A DNA stretch of 7,142 bases from an uncultured Lysobacteraceae bacterium (lineage in GTDB: Bacteria > Pseudomonadota > Gammaproteobacteria > Xanthomonadales > Rhodanobacteraceae). Position 1 is the stretch's first letter. Each line of letters begins with the position of its first letter. A program made the translations under genes and the position numbers. The notes under the pieces were generated by a model that ran no database searches, had not been told where the DNA came from, and was given only the letters and a program-made list of their open reading frames with translations. This document shows positions 7,103 through 7,142 of the stretch, piece after piece. The DNA is taken from the NCBI GenBank assembly GCA_946480705.1, contig CAMLLF010000198.1, positions 1-7,142 on the forward strand, written 5' to 3'.

Positions 7103-7142
7103 CGCTGCGGATCCTGCACGCGAAAATCCTTCGAGCGCCGCT
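7099..7142 (-). CDS. Possible C-terminus of an upstream gene (edge fragment)
   Basis: In one minus-strand frame the last bases of the window read RRSKDFRVQDPQR followed by TGA at 7101-7099. That stop overlaps the GTG start of the membrane-protein gene as GTGA, a common arrangement for translationally coupled genes in one operon. With only 13 codons visible there is nothing to identify, and the fragment may be chance; the charged, non-repetitive composition is mildly protein-like. If real, the upstream gene might belong to the same envelope-glycan operon. Confidence 0.3.
   Translation of the reverse strand, partial: RRSKDFRVQDPQR

Overview
The window is GC-rich DNA whose gene types fit a proteobacterium. 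The glmM protein and the S8 protease with a P-domain look gammaproteobacterial, in the broad area of Xanthomonadales/Lysobacterales or Nevskiales. That placement is inferred from protein style and was not tested by a search. Because GC is high, long antisense and out-of-frame ORFs run opposite every real gene. I called genes on protein recognisability and ribosome binding sites, not on ORF length.

Layout. (1) Positions 1-518, minus: the N-terminal 172 codons of a secreted subtilisin-like (S8) protease that runs off the left edge. (2) 669-2510, minus: a complete second S8 protease of 613 aa with signal peptide, I9-type propeptide, Asp/His/Ser catalytic domain and a C-terminal P-domain. The two proteases are tandem paralogues, and each is preceded by a similar 28-nt upstream element, so they may share regulation. 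(3) 2511-2925: a 415-bp divergent intergenic region holding one copy of that element, a perfect 20-bp palindrome and three A6 tracts. I see no gene in it. (4) 2926-4278, plus: glmM, phosphoglucosamine mutase, with all family signatures. (5) 4347-5285, plus: a non-haem Fe(II) oxygenase of the isopenicillin-N-synthase-like family, substrate unknown. (6) 5289-7102, minus: a polytopic membrane protein resembling GT39/PMT-type glycosyltransferases. It converges on the oxygenase with only 3 bp between stop codons and is interrupted by one apparent frameshift in a GC-rich inverted repeat near 6795-6811. (7) 7099-7142, minus: possibly the last 13 codons of an upstream gene overlapping the GTG start of (6).

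Functionally the window looks like several unrelated transcription units: secreted proteolysis (two paralogues), peptidoglycan/LPS precursor synthesis (glmM), an uncharacterised oxygenase, and envelope glycan modification (the GT-like protein). I do not see a defence system, mobile element, CRISPR array, tRNA or rRNA. The most interesting signals are regulatory or structural: the shared protease upstream element, three strong perfect inverted repeats (544-572, 2712-2731, 5310-5333), and the frameshift.
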